A DNA stretch of 64,000 bases, taken from positions 124,001 to 188,000 of the forward strand of contig OY969923.1 of NCBI GenBank assembly GCA_963704615.1. The letters run 5' to 3'. Positions 24,419 to 32,754 of this stretch are shown one piece after another. This DNA is from Bog-756 sp963704615. Lineage in GTDB: Bacteria > Actinomycetota > Acidimicrobiia > Acidimicrobiales > RAAP-2. A model generated the notes under the pieces. The model did not search any database. It had not been told where the DNA came from and worked only from the letters and a program-made list of their open reading frames with translations. The position numbers and the translations under genes are program-made. Within the stretch, counting starts at the first letter, position 1. The number at the start of each line of letters is the position of its first letter.

Positions 24419-26908
24419 TTAGCCCGTCGCGCTTCGGTCGGGAATCTGGTTGCCCTCGGCCACATAGGGCCGACAAGGCTCGCCCCGCAGTGAGTTGCAG
24501 GCCGGCAGGACACTCGTTGCCCGCACGCCGCTCACCTTGTTGACCACCAGAGCCGAAGCGTCCTTACCCCCGAGACCCACCGTCGCCGACTGCCCGGCAT
24601 CGAGCGTGTCGAACTCCCAGATCGGCCGGTCACCTCCGGGGGCCGAGATCACCACCCGCAGTGCCGTGCCGGGCCGGAAGGTGTGGACGATCGGGTCGAT
24701 CGGGATCTTGACCAGCGTGTAGGCGGTGGGCGACAGGTGCTTGGCGTCGTTGGTGGTGTAGGTGGGCTCGGTGAAAAGCACGGTGGAGTCCGGCTCGTCA
24801 ACCTGGTTGGCGCTGCGGAGAAATCCTGAGGTGATGTACTCCTCCTCACCCTGGGTCGGCCGGACCTCGGTGACCGTGGCCTGGAAATCCTCGACCGGGG
24901 TGGCTGACCTGACCCACAGATCGAGGGTGGCCGGACCCACGATGGTGGTGGGCTCGGTGAATGTGGTGGTCTGGAAGGCGATGCCGTCGGTCGGGGGCAC
25001 AGGTGTCCAGTCCCAATCGGGATCTGCCGCCCACGCGTTCCCACTGGCCGGCAGGCTGGTCAGGGGTCTCGCCCCCGGATCGAGAGTGAAGGTGGCGGCG
25101 CTGCTCGCGGCCGTGGGCCTCAGCCCCAAGGAGCCGCTGTGTCCGAAGTAGAGCGTCTGCACCGTGCCGGCCGGTGGCCACGTGGAGAAGTCCGCCGAAT
25201 AGGTCGACTCGATGGCACCCGGGCCCGCCGTTCCGGCGCCGTTGTCGAACAAGATCCGCACCAGCGGCGTCTGCGCAGCGAAGTCGGCGCGGGCAGCAGC
25301 TACGTTGGGAGCCCGGGTGAAACGAATGGCGGGGAATGGGGCCTGGGACGAGACTCCTGACGCGAATCCGGTGAACCCGTCGAGCACCGCTGTCGTCAGG
25401 GCGTTCGGTTGGGTCGGGACCTTGCGCGCGACATAGATGTCGAGGAACTCGAGCCAGCGGCTGATCGTCTGAGGGTCGGTCGAATCGATGTGCCCACCGT
25501 TCACCATGTTGGCGAAGACCGGCGTGGACTTGGGGATCGCATCAATCAGCGCCGGCCACTGCGGCCCGGTCTGCTCGTCCTGGAGGGCTCCGGACAGGAA
25601 CACCGGAACCTTGACGTGACTTGCCCAATCCACCATGGACCGCCGATCGAACAGGGACGCTTCGCGACCAGGACCGCGCCCCGGAGCGACCAGCTGGGGG
25701 CCGACCAGGCCGGCCAGGCTCTCCGACTGGTCGTGGAGTGCCTGGTTGGCCAGACAGGTCGACGACGTTCCGCCGCTGGCGGCCAGCTCGGCGTCGATCT
25801 CGTAGTACGTCCATGGTTGTCCCACGTTGGTCACCGGGGTCGAGGCGAGAGGTGTCAGGTGGCCGTGAGTATCGGAGGCGGTCGCCATGGCGTCGTCGAT
25901 GCGCTGGCTGACCCAACTGGCGGCGAACCCGTCGTTGTAGATACCACCCGGGTAGCCGGTCGAGAAAAGGTCGTCGGTGGGGCTCATCGGTGCGATGGCG
26001 GCCAGACCGGGCGGGTCGGTGCCGGCCGCGGGAAACTGGGACAGGCCTGAATAGCTGATGCCGACCATGCCCACCTTGTGATGCGCCACCCACGACTGAT
26101 CGGCCACGATCTGAATGGCGTCGTAAGCGTCGTAATCGGACGGGTAGCCGAAGAGATCGAACGCGCCGCCCGAACACCCGGTGCCCCGCATCTGCAGGCT
26201 GACCGTGGCAAAACCGGCGACACGGGCAAGAACCGATCCGACTGCAGTGGCGGTGTCGGGAAGAAGGTTGGGATCGCCGCAGTCGGTGCACGAGGTACCG
26301 AGAGCCTGCGACAAGAGCGTCGGGATGGGGTCGGTGGGAGCAGCGGTGGCGTAGCCGGAGTACTCGATGACGGTGGGGCAGGGACGGGCCGCGGAGCAGT
26401 TCCCGTCATAGGGGAAGCGCACGGTAGCCGCCAGCTGGATGCCGTCCCGCATGGTGATGTAGTTGAGCCCCTGGTGCAGGTGCTGATCGGTGTAGAGGGG
26501 CGCGTCGGGCCCAGGATTCTGACCCGGAGCCAACACCGAAAAGGACGACGTCCGCTGACCCGTGGACTTGTTGAGCCAGGAGTAGCCGGATCCGGGCGTG
26601 AGGTTACGGATGATCAACGAGCCGAGCTTGTCCGCGGTGCCGGGATTGGCGGTGTTCAGGACGCGGGAACCCTGCCGCATGAGGATGATCCGATCGCCGG
26701 GGTTGGCCCCGGTCAACCACGCCTCGTCGACCGAGCCGTTCCCCTTCAGGGTCGGGCTGGTGGCGACGACGGTGCTCGATCCAGAGGAGGCATCGGACGC
26801 GGCCGTCGCCGGGGTCGCGCCGGCGGCGATGAGGCTCGTGCCCATGACCACAATGACCGTCACCACGGACACAATCGCCCGTGACAGGATCGGACCTTCG
26901 ATTCGCAT
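24419..26908 (-). CDS. Large secreted CocE/NonD-family hydrolase
   Basis: Protein of 829 residues from ATG 26908 (GGGGAAAG upstream). Signal peptide to about residue 38. An N-terminal 100-residue extension (about 45-130) precedes the peptidase S15-like core: TMRDGIQLAATVRFP (152-166), VSLQMRGTGCSGG, nucleophile GISYSG (S285) and catalytic His in MVNGGHID. The C-terminal third is a jelly-roll domain rich in DLWVRSATP and TFRPGTALRVVISA strands. It is exported and probably hydrolyses esters or amides. An unusual 5' region with paired dyads and two leader hairpins (27004-27153) suggests tight control. Confidence 0.85.
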   Translation of the reverse strand: MRIEGPILSRAIVSVVTVIVVMGTSLIAAGATPATAASDASSGSSTVVATSPTLKGNGSVDEAWLTGANPGDRIILMRQGSRVLNTANPGTADKLGSLIIRNLTPGSGYSWLNKSTGQRTSSFSVLAPGQNPGPDAPLYTDQHLHQGLNYITMRDGIQLAATVRFPYDGNCSAARPCPTVIEYSGYATAAPTDPIPTLLSQALGTSCTDCGDPNLLPDTATAVGSVLARVAGFATVSLQMRGTGCSGGAFDLFGYPSDYDAYDAIQIVADQSWVAHHKVGMVGISYSGLSQFPAAGTDPPGLAAIAPMSPTDDLFSTGYPGGIYNDGFAASWVSQRIDDAMATASDTHGHLTPLASTPVTNVGQPWTYYEIDAELAASGGTSSTCLANQALHDQSESLAGLVGPQLVAPGRGPGREASLFDRRSMVDWASHVKVPVFLSGALQDEQTGPQWPALIDAIPKSTPVFANMVNGGHIDSTDPQTISRWLEFLDIYVARKVPTQPNALTTAVLDGFTGFASGVSSQAPFPAIRFTRAPNVAAARADFAAQTPLVRILFDNGAGTAGPGAIESTYSADFSTWPPAGTVQTLYFGHSGSLGLRPTAASSAATFTLDPGARPLTSLPASGNAWAADPDWDWTPVPPTDGIAFQTTTFTEPTTIVGPATLDLWVRSATPVEDFQATVTEVRPTQGEEEYITSGFLRSANQVDEPDSTVLFTEPTYTTNDAKHLSPTAYTLVKIPIDPIVHTFRPGTALRVVISAPGGDRPIWEFDTLDAGQSATVGLGGKDASALVVNKVSGVRATSVLPACNSLRGEPCRPYVAEGNQIPDRSATG

Positions 26909-27003
26909 GACTTTCCCCCAGACGGCCATTGGAATCGCCGCTCCGCAGACACCTGTGCCGTCAGATCATGGCACTAACGCAATCGACCCCCCCGACAGGC
27001 ACG

Positions 27004-27060
27004 CTCCCCCGAGGGGAGGCGGTGGCTCTGTGGAGGGGAGCATCCACCGGTTTCCGGTGG
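27004..27060 (-). promoter_or_regulatory. Two GC-rich hairpins in the leader of the CocE gene
   Basis: CTCCCC-CGA-GGGGAG (27004-27018) and CCACCGG-TTT-CCGGTGG (27044-27060) are perfect inverted repeats. They lie between the proposed promoter near 27100 and the ATG at 26908. They could be attenuator elements, or they could terminate the luciferase-like gene upstream (ending at 27282). No T-run follows either. Confidence 0.45.
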
Positions 27061-27097
27061 GCCGAGGGCAGACAGTTTCCTGTGCCAGAAACGGCCC

Positions 27098-27153
27098 GAA
27101 TTATCGACCAATCTCGATATTGCTGACAGAACTATCGACCACAAGTGATATTG
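27098..27153 (-). promoter_or_regulatory. Tandem dyad operators over a putative promoter
   Basis: Two 25-nt copies begin at 27098 and 27129, 31 bp apart, sharing TATCGACCA and GATATTG at fixed spacing (19 of 25 positions identical). Copy 1 is a perfect dyad TATCGA-N6-TCGATA; copy 2 is TATCGA-N6-GTGATA. On the leftward strand a GATAAT box at 27105-27100, with CTGTCA 18 nt upstream, overlaps the first dyad. The stretch 27095-27175 is clearly AT-richer than its surroundings. This fits a repressor, such as a TetR or MarR type, acting on the CocE gene. Confidence 0.5.
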
Positions 27154-27281
27154 AGGCCCATTTCGCGAATTAAGAAAGGGACGGCAGAGAGGGCCATCGA
27201 CCGTGTGCAGAGTGGTCCGCTCCGTGGCGACCCCCCGGGCGACGCCGTTCCGAGCACGCCGGCCCGACCCACCGTGGGGGA

Positions 27282-28388
27282 TCAGTCGGTGAATTTGGGA
27301 ATGACATGGGTCCCCATGAGCTCGATGGTCTCCATGACCGCCTCGTGAGGGATCTTGTAGGGATTCACCAGGCACAGCAGGAGGTCGATGTCGGCATCCT
27401 GGTAACGCCGACACATTTCGACGCACTCATCGGGAGTGCCCAGCACACAGGCGTTGGTGTCGATCAGGTACTCGAGACTCAGCAGGTCGAGAGTGCCGTC
27501 GTCACTGTGCTGCTGCATGTCGGCGGCATACGAGTAGGTGCCGAGGTCCTCGCTGCGCTCGGCCATCCATTCCGACACCGACCCGATCTGGCGAGCACCG
27601 ATCTTCGGATACCACTCGAAGGATTCGCGAGCTAATGAGAGAGCCTTCTGGCGATCATCCGAACACAGGGCCATGGTGAAAGTCGCCGTCTGGTTGTGCA
27701 CGTAGGCGCCGAGTGGCTCGGTGCAGCCGGCGACCGCCTCGCGGTAGATATCGACCTTGTGCTTGACCTCTTCTGGCGAGATGCCGACGGCGAAAGAGCA
27801 GAGACCCAAGCCGAGCTCGCCTACCTGACGGTGACCATCCTCGCTAGTGGTCGCCCCCCAGATGGGTGGATGCGGCTTCTGCAATGGCTTGGGTTGCACC
27901 CTTCGACGGGGCATCTGCCAGAAGCGCCCAGCGAACTCATACTCGTCGTTGGTCCAACAACCGACCACGTGCTCGATGGCCTCATGCCACATCTGACGGG
28001 TCTGGCCCGGGTCGATGCCGAACCCTTCGAGCTCGGCCCGGGTCGCCGAGCGTCCTGTGCCGAAGTCGACCCGGCCGTTGGAGATCAGGTCGAGCACGGC
28101 GACCGACTCTGCTGTCCGGACCGGGTGGTTGTAAGGCTGCGGCATCAGGCGCACCCCGTAGCCGAGGCGCATGCGCTCGGTCAGGGCGGCAATTGCCCCA
28201 TAGAGCACCTCGGGGTTGGAACAGTGTGAGTACTCCTGCAAGAAGTGGTGCTCGACAGTCCAGAAGGCGTCCCAACCAAAGCGCTCGCCGGCCACCGCCT
28301 GCTCGATGGTGTTCTGATAGGCGATCAGCTCGCTGTCGGGCTCCCATGGCTTGGGCACCGGGATCTCGTAGAAGAGCGCAAATTTCAC
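27282..28388 (-). CDS. LLM-class flavin-dependent oxidoreductase (bacterial luciferase family)
   Basis: Protein of 368 residues from GTG 28388 (GGAAAGG upstream). The TIM-barrel family signs are present: WTVEHHFLQEY near residue 45-55, ERMRLGYGVRLMP, LDLISNGRVDFGTGRSA and QPLQKPHPPIWGATTS-like substrate loop (KPLQKPHPPIWG). It uses reduced FMN or F420. Length and the HHF motif fit alkanal-monooxygenase-like members. It stands between a region without clear genes and the regulated CocE gene; partners are unknown. Confidence 0.88.
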   Translation of the reverse strand: MKFALFYEIPVPKPWEPDSELIAYQNTIEQAVAGERFGWDAFWTVEHHFLQEYSHCSNPEVLYGAIAALTERMRLGYGVRLMPQPYNHPVRTAESVAVLDLISNGRVDFGTGRSATRAELEGFGIDPGQTRQMWHEAIEHVVGCWTNDEYEFAGRFWQMPRRRVQPKPLQKPHPPIWGATTSEDGHRQVGELGLGLCSFAVGISPEEVKHKVDIYREAVAGCTEPLGAYVHNQTATFTMALCSDDRQKALSLARESFEWYPKIGARQIGSVSEWMAERSEDLGTYSYAADMQQHSDDGTLDLLSLEYLIDTNACVLGTPDECVEMCRRYQDADIDLLLCLVNPYKIPHEAVMETIELMGTHVIPKFTD

Positions 28389-28747
28389 CTATCGGTCCTT
28401 TCCTCGGCTGGCGGGCGGCCAACCGAGGGTCTCGGCCCGGCCCAGCGCATCCCATGAAGGAGGAGGATCGGTCGCTGGCCCGATCTGGGCTCGGCGACGG
28501 CACGTTCGGCAGAACCGACGTCGGTGGTCCGCTCGTCGGTGGCGTTCATGGCCCTCACGGCGTCCATGTTCGCACACCCCAACGGGGCGAGCGCCGGCTC
28601 GGATGAGCAGTCTTGCGCGCCACGACCGGTCGTACCGCGCTTACCGCAGTTGCAGTCACAACCGCACCGCAGCTGGGCTTCAGCCGGGCTTCGGGTTTCG
28701 CCTCCCCGCAACCTTGGGGCCGGTCAGGCGTAGTCCAGGCGCTTCAC
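28389..28747. other. Intergenic stretch without a confident gene
   Basis: A leftward frame from about 28577 (MDAVRAMNATDERT...) ends in the GTGA that starts the luciferase-like gene. It is rich in Arg/Pro/Ala, has no recognisable domain and no clear ribosome site, so I leave it uncalled. No hairpin or promoter stands out. Confidence 0.4.
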
Positions 28748-30322
28748 CTAGACGAGGGCCCGATTCGACTCCGACGGGTTCACGGCACGTTCGCGCGCCT
28801 CACTCCAGGCTTCGGGGGTGTTCGCCTCCACTGCCACGGCCACGATCTCTTCGAGGGTCTTTGCCTTGCGCTCGGCGTCGGCGGCCGACTGCTCCGCATC
28901 CCTCGCCGCCGCGGAGAATCTCGGGGTGGCCTCGGCCGCTTGTTCAGCCGCCTGTTCGGCGTCTTCTGCCGCTTGTTGCGCGACCCTGGCTGCTTCCGCG
29001 GCTTCTTGAGCGGCCTGGGCAGCTCGTTGGACGGTGCGATTGGCGTCGGTTTCAGCCTGCTCAGCCGCGGTGGCTGCCTCGGTTGCCTCCCGGGCGGCCT
29101 TGGACAGGCGCGCCGCCACCTGCGAGGCATCGGCGGAGGCCTGCATGGTTTGCGCCATCTCCGACACCACGGCGGCAACCTCAGCTGCTTCCCGCCAGGC
29201 CTCGGGCGTGCCTTCCGCCCGTGCCCTGGCCACCGCCCGCTCGGTTTGCTCCGCCCAGTTCTCCTCCTCGGCCTCTTTGTGGCCACCGGTTGAGATCCTG
29301 GCGGAGAATTCGGGGACAGTGGAATCTCTGGCGTCAGCAGCACCCCCATCGCGGCCATCGTCGCCATTGCTGGACGCAGCCGCCACGGCTGCCGCATCGC
29401 CGATGCTGTCGGCAACCTCCGGTTCGGCCTTCACTTCTGATTCGACTTGCATCTCGTCCGTTGTGTCCATGGCGTCCGACACGTCCTTTTCTTCAGCTTC
29501 GGCGACTTTTTCGGGTTCCGCGACTTCTTCGGGTTCTGCGACGACGACGTCCTCTTCGACCTGACTGTCTTCGGGCTTGGCCTCGGTGACATCGTCGCCC
29601 GCCACCGGTTCCTCAGACCCAGACTTGAGATCTTCGGGTCCGGCCCGCATCTCGTCGAGGGCTCGCATGGCTGTCCAGACCTGACCTCGGCCCGACCGCT
29701 CTGACGGCGACGTGGCCGAGCCGCGGGAAGCGAAGTCTCCCAAGGGGGACCCGCTGAGCGGGGCATCGGCGGTCACTGTTGGTGTCACTTCACCCGCACC
29801 TGGATCGACCGGGTCGATCGCCGCAGGCGATTTGTCGACCGGCGCCGGTGCAGACACAGACGAGGCCAACAGCTCCGTGGCGCGTGCGGTCCAGTCATCG
29901 GCAGGCCCGTCGGCCTCGGCCGGCCCGGCGGGATCATCGGCATCGGCGGGCTTGTCGGCATCGACCGTGGTCATGCTCGGAAGGCTGATTGCCGTCTGGC
30001 CGGTCTGGCCGGTCTCGCCGGTCTCGCCAACCTGCGCCTTGTTGGGATCGACTCGCATGGCCTGGCCGGTCATGTGAAAGCCGTCCCAGTACCGCATCAC
30101 CCCAGGATCGGTGCTGTCGGGATACCACCCGGGCTCCGTCGGGTCCTGTGACTTGACGCCTGGAGACTGTGCCACTGTCACCTCATTCGGTTGTGTTTCA
30201 TCAGCCGGCAAACCCCGGGGGCGAGGGTCGTTCGAGAAGAACTGCGGGACCTCGCTGTCCTCGCTCGGAGAGGTCTCCTCAGATGTCTTCTTCATGTACC
30301 GGGCAAACGGCAGTGCTGCCAT
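28748..30322 (-). CDS. DUF2510 protein with acidic linker and long Ala-rich coiled coil
   Basis: Protein of 524 residues from ATG 30322; a second ATG at 30295 (MKKTSEETSP) is equally possible, and neither has a clear ribosome site. Near residue 70 lies PGWYPDSTDPGVMRYWDGF, the DUF2510 signature found in actinobacterial membrane-associated proteins. An acidic, Pro/Glu-rich disordered region follows (repeated EEVAEPEKVAEAEE). From about residue 360 comes a 150-residue alanine-rich helix of the AAxEAAEAARVAQQAAEDAEQ kind, predicted coiled coil. There is no membrane segment or catalytic motif. I infer a scaffold or cytoskeleton-like role. It is divergent from an EAL protein. Confidence 0.75.
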   Translation of the reverse strand: MAALPFARYMKKTSEETSPSEDSEVPQFFSNDPRPRGLPADETQPNEVTVAQSPGVKSQDPTEPGWYPDSTDPGVMRYWDGFHMTGQAMRVDPNKAQVGETGETGQTGQTAISLPSMTTVDADKPADADDPAGPAEADGPADDWTARATELLASSVSAPAPVDKSPAAIDPVDPGAGEVTPTVTADAPLSGSPLGDFASRGSATSPSERSGRGQVWTAMRALDEMRAGPEDLKSGSEEPVAGDDVTEAKPEDSQVEEDVVVAEPEEVAEPEKVAEAEEKDVSDAMDTTDEMQVESEVKAEPEVADSIGDAAAVAAASSNGDDGRDGGAADARDSTVPEFSARISTGGHKEAEEENWAEQTERAVARARAEGTPEAWREAAEVAAVVSEMAQTMQASADASQVAARLSKAAREATEAATAAEQAETDANRTVQRAAQAAQEAAEAARVAQQAAEDAEQAAEQAAEATPRFSAAARDAEQSAADAERKAKTLEEIVAVAVEANTPEAWSEARERAVNPSESNRALV

Positions 30323-30449
30323 AGCTGAGCTATCGGCACCATGAGCGGCGTCCTTGAGCGATTCGGAGGGGTCCGTCAGGCACGAAAACCCCGGTTCGAG
30401 CCCCAAATTCCGACTCAAGGCAGCTTCTGGTAGTGCCGATGTCCTTCTC

Positions 30450-31265
30450 GTGACCAAGCCCACGAGATCGCCTCTGGAGGTGGCCTCGGCCATTCCGGCC
30501 CCGAACCTGGGCCTGGACGGCACGGCGACGCTCGTCTTCCAGCCCGCGGTGGACCTGGCCTCCGGGCGTCTTCTCGGCTTCGAGGCCTTGCTCAGATGGC
30601 ACGACTCCTCGGGTGGCGACATCCCGCCCAGCACACTCATCCCATGGGCTGAGACCCACGGACACATGAATGAGCTCAACACCTGGGTGCTGGCCGAGGC
30701 CTGCGTGCAGGCCTCCCGGTGGCCGGGGAACCTCCAGCTGGCCGTGAACTGCTCGATATTCCAGCTTCACCGCGGAACGGCGGCGATGGCAGCGGCTTCC
30801 GCTCTGGAGCGATCGGGTCTCAACCCCGACCGACTCACGGTGGAGGTCACCGAGACGTCGGTGGCCGACGACGAGGCGGCCGCCGACCTGGACGTCATGA
30901 CCCGCCTGGGAATCCAACTGACAGTCGACGACGTCGGCGAGGACTGGTCTGTGATCGAGAACTTGCGAGGGTGCGTCGTCAATACGGTCAAGATCGACGC
31001 ATCGCTCACCGCGGGTCTGACCAACCCGGATGGGCAGAGCCGGGCCATCGCCGAGAGGATCGTCAAACGAAGCCATTCCCTCGGCATCTGCACGGTGGCG
31101 GAGGCAGTCGAGACCGCCCAGCAGGTCGCCATCCTCCGCGAGATCGGTGCCGAAACCGCTCAGGGTTACTTCTTCTCTGCGCCTCTCAGCGCCAACGATG
31201 CCGCCGATCTGGCCGGGATGAACCCCGCTCCGCGCTTCGCCCTGATTGCCCCTCCGTTCCCCTGA
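30450..31265 (+). CDS. EAL-domain protein, probable c-di-GMP phosphodiesterase
   Basis: Protein of 271 residues from GTG 30450; a TTG at 30354 would add 32 residues whose codons look non-coding. The whole protein is one EAL domain. Catalytic signatures are present: EALLRW (the EAL Glu), NCS, EVTETS, DDVGEDWS (DD pair), KIDAS and AEAVET, ending in QGYFFSAPL. The DDFGTG loop is altered to DDVGED, so activity may be reduced. No sensor or GGDEF domain is attached. It shares a short divergent region with the DUF2510 coiled-coil gene. Confidence 0.82.
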   Translation: MTKPTRSPLEVASAIPAPNLGLDGTATLVFQPAVDLASGRLLGFEALLRWHDSSGGDIPPSTLIPWAETHGHMNELNTWVLAEACVQASRWPGNLQLAVNCSIFQLHRGTAAMAAASALERSGLNPDRLTVEVTETSVADDEAAADLDVMTRLGIQLTVDDVGEDWSVIENLRGCVVNTVKIDASLTAGLTNPDGQSRAIAERIVKRSHSLGICTVAEAVETAQQVAILREIGAETAQGYFFSAPLSANDAADLAGMNPAPRFALIAPPFP

Positions 31266-31289
31266 TTCGGGGCAAAACCGACAGGATCA

Positions 31290-31308
31290 CGGGAACCAAG
31301 CATTCCCG
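31290..31308 (+). terminator. Hairpin after the EAL gene
   Basis: CGGGAA, loop CCAAGCA, TTCCCG, 24 nt after the EAL stop and 69 nt before the next start. It could end the EAL transcript or act as an operator for the lipoprotein operon. Confidence 0.4.
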
Positions 31309-31377
31309 GCGACGCGTCCCTAATATGGCGGCAACGCCGGCTCCTGTGGCTGTCGCGGCGGAAAGGTTGGGGGAAGA

Positions 31378-32745
31378 GTGCGGATACGAGGATTGCTGGT
31401 CGCGGCGGTCACTGCCCTCTCCTGTGGGTGTCTCCTTGCCGCCTGCTCATCGGGTTCATCGTCGCCCTCGACCACGGCGACGCCGACCGGCAACAGTGTT
31501 CCGTTGGTCTCCGGTGGGGCAACGGGAAAGATCGGATACCTCGTTTATTGGGACCAGAACGAAGAAGAGGACTTCTTGTCCATGCCGTCGGGTACCCAGG
31601 GACAGCTCGTCCCGGCCTGGGATCCGAACGGGCAAATGTGTGTGCTCCCCGACGGTCGGTTCGTGGTTGGGTACGATCCAACGCTTCCGGCGCAGGACAA
31701 TCTCGGCAGTGCGAAGCCCTACAAGCAGCCGGCCGACGGCGAGGAGCTCGACGAGCCCAACGGCTCGTTCAGCGGACAGACTCTGTACGTCCCCGGCCCC
31801 TACAAGATGCCGGGACAGAGTATCGGGAGCGACTCACCCCCGACCGCCAACGGCGTGTTCAACAACAACCAGACCTACACCGGGTGCGTGATCGGTATGA
31901 ACGGCAACGTCTTCGCCAACGACATCGCCACCGCGCAGGGCAATTATCCACCCCCCAGTAGCGGAAGGCTTGTGGAGTGGTTCGCGCCCAACTACACGAC
32001 GTACTGCATTGACTACGGTCCGACCGCCGGAGGGTCCGGGCCTCACCACACGGACGGGACCGGGGGCTTGGCCCAGCCCGGAATGATGGCCACGGCCGAC
32101 AACGGCGACTTGCTCGTCCCCAACGTCGGCACCTCGAGCGTGCTCCGCTTCGCTCTTTCCTCGCTGCCGACCAGCGCGTCCGAGTGTCCTGGCGGGATCT
32201 ACCCGCGAAGCAAGGTGCAGGTTTCAGCATTCGTCCAAAACCTGTCATTCCCGTCGGGGATCGCCAAGGACCCGACCTGCAACTGCTTCGCCATCAGCAC
32301 CTATATCGGGGACCCGTCCATCCGCTGGGTGACGAGTGACGGGAAGCCCGAACCGGGACGCGGTTCGGTTCCCGGGACCCCGCTTGCCGACCTCGGCAAG
32401 AGTCCGGGCCAGTACAACCCGTTCGGCATGGCCTTCGCCCCGGACGGGACCCTCTACTTCATCGATATCCATATCGCCTGTACGGGGACGCTCAGTGGGT
32501 GTGGCCCCGCCAACTACGGCGGTCGGGCGATGAGGGTGACCTTCACCCATGGGCAACCATCGACTCCTGTCGCACTCGCCACCGGGTTCGACTTCCCGAC
32601 AAGCGTGACGGTCTGTGTACCGGCCACCATGGTGTGCCCCTACCCGACCGGGAAGATCGTCGCGCCACTGTCGGGGCCCTCGGAGAACCCTGCACCCGAT
32701 GCCGGGCCCACGTCCGACGCCCCCGCCAAGGCCGGATTTGGCTAA
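31378..32745 (+). CDS. Lipoprotein with NHL/SMP-30-like beta-propeller
   Basis: Protein of 455 residues from GTG 31378 (GGGGGAAGA before it). Lipobox LLAAC follows a short signal (RGLLVAAVTALSCGC). After a Ser/Thr linker, blade-like repeats appear: VLPDGRFVVGYDP, ATADNGDLLVPNVGTSSVLRF, FPSGIAKDPTCNCFAIS and MAFAPDGTLYFIDIH. These are typical of six-bladed propellers of the NHL/SMP-30/streptogramin-lyase type. Several cysteines may form disulfides. It ends in a Pro/Ala-rich tail. The next gene starts 9 nt after the stop, so the two propeller lipoproteins are one operon. Confidence 0.8.
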   Translation: MRIRGLLVAAVTALSCGCLLAACSSGSSSPSTTATPTGNSVPLVSGGATGKIGYLVYWDQNEEEDFLSMPSGTQGQLVPAWDPNGQMCVLPDGRFVVGYDPTLPAQDNLGSAKPYKQPADGEELDEPNGSFSGQTLYVPGPYKMPGQSIGSDSPPTANGVFNNNQTYTGCVIGMNGNVFANDIATAQGNYPPPSSGRLVEWFAPNYTTYCIDYGPTAGGSGPHHTDGTGGLAQPGMMATADNGDLLVPNVGTSSVLRFALSSLPTSASECPGGIYPRSKVQVSAFVQNLSFPSGIAKDPTCNCFAISTYIGDPSIRWVTSDGKPEPGRGSVPGTPLADLGKSPGQYNPFGMAFAPDGTLYFIDIHIACTGTLSGCGPANYGGRAMRVTFTHGQPSTPVALATGFDFPTSVTVCVPATMVCPYPTGKIVAPLSGPSENPAPDAGPTSDAPAKAGFG

Positions 32746-32754
32746 CGACATTTC

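Noticed and set aside
28385..28711. Leftward frame ending in the GTGA of the luciferase-like gene
   Set aside because: The overlap is tempting, but composition is Arg/Pro-rich, no ribosome site or domain is seen, and codon bias is weak.
30354..30449. TTG start adding 32 residues to the EAL protein
   Set aside because: Codons there lack the usual third-position G/C and would leave almost no room for divergent promoters.
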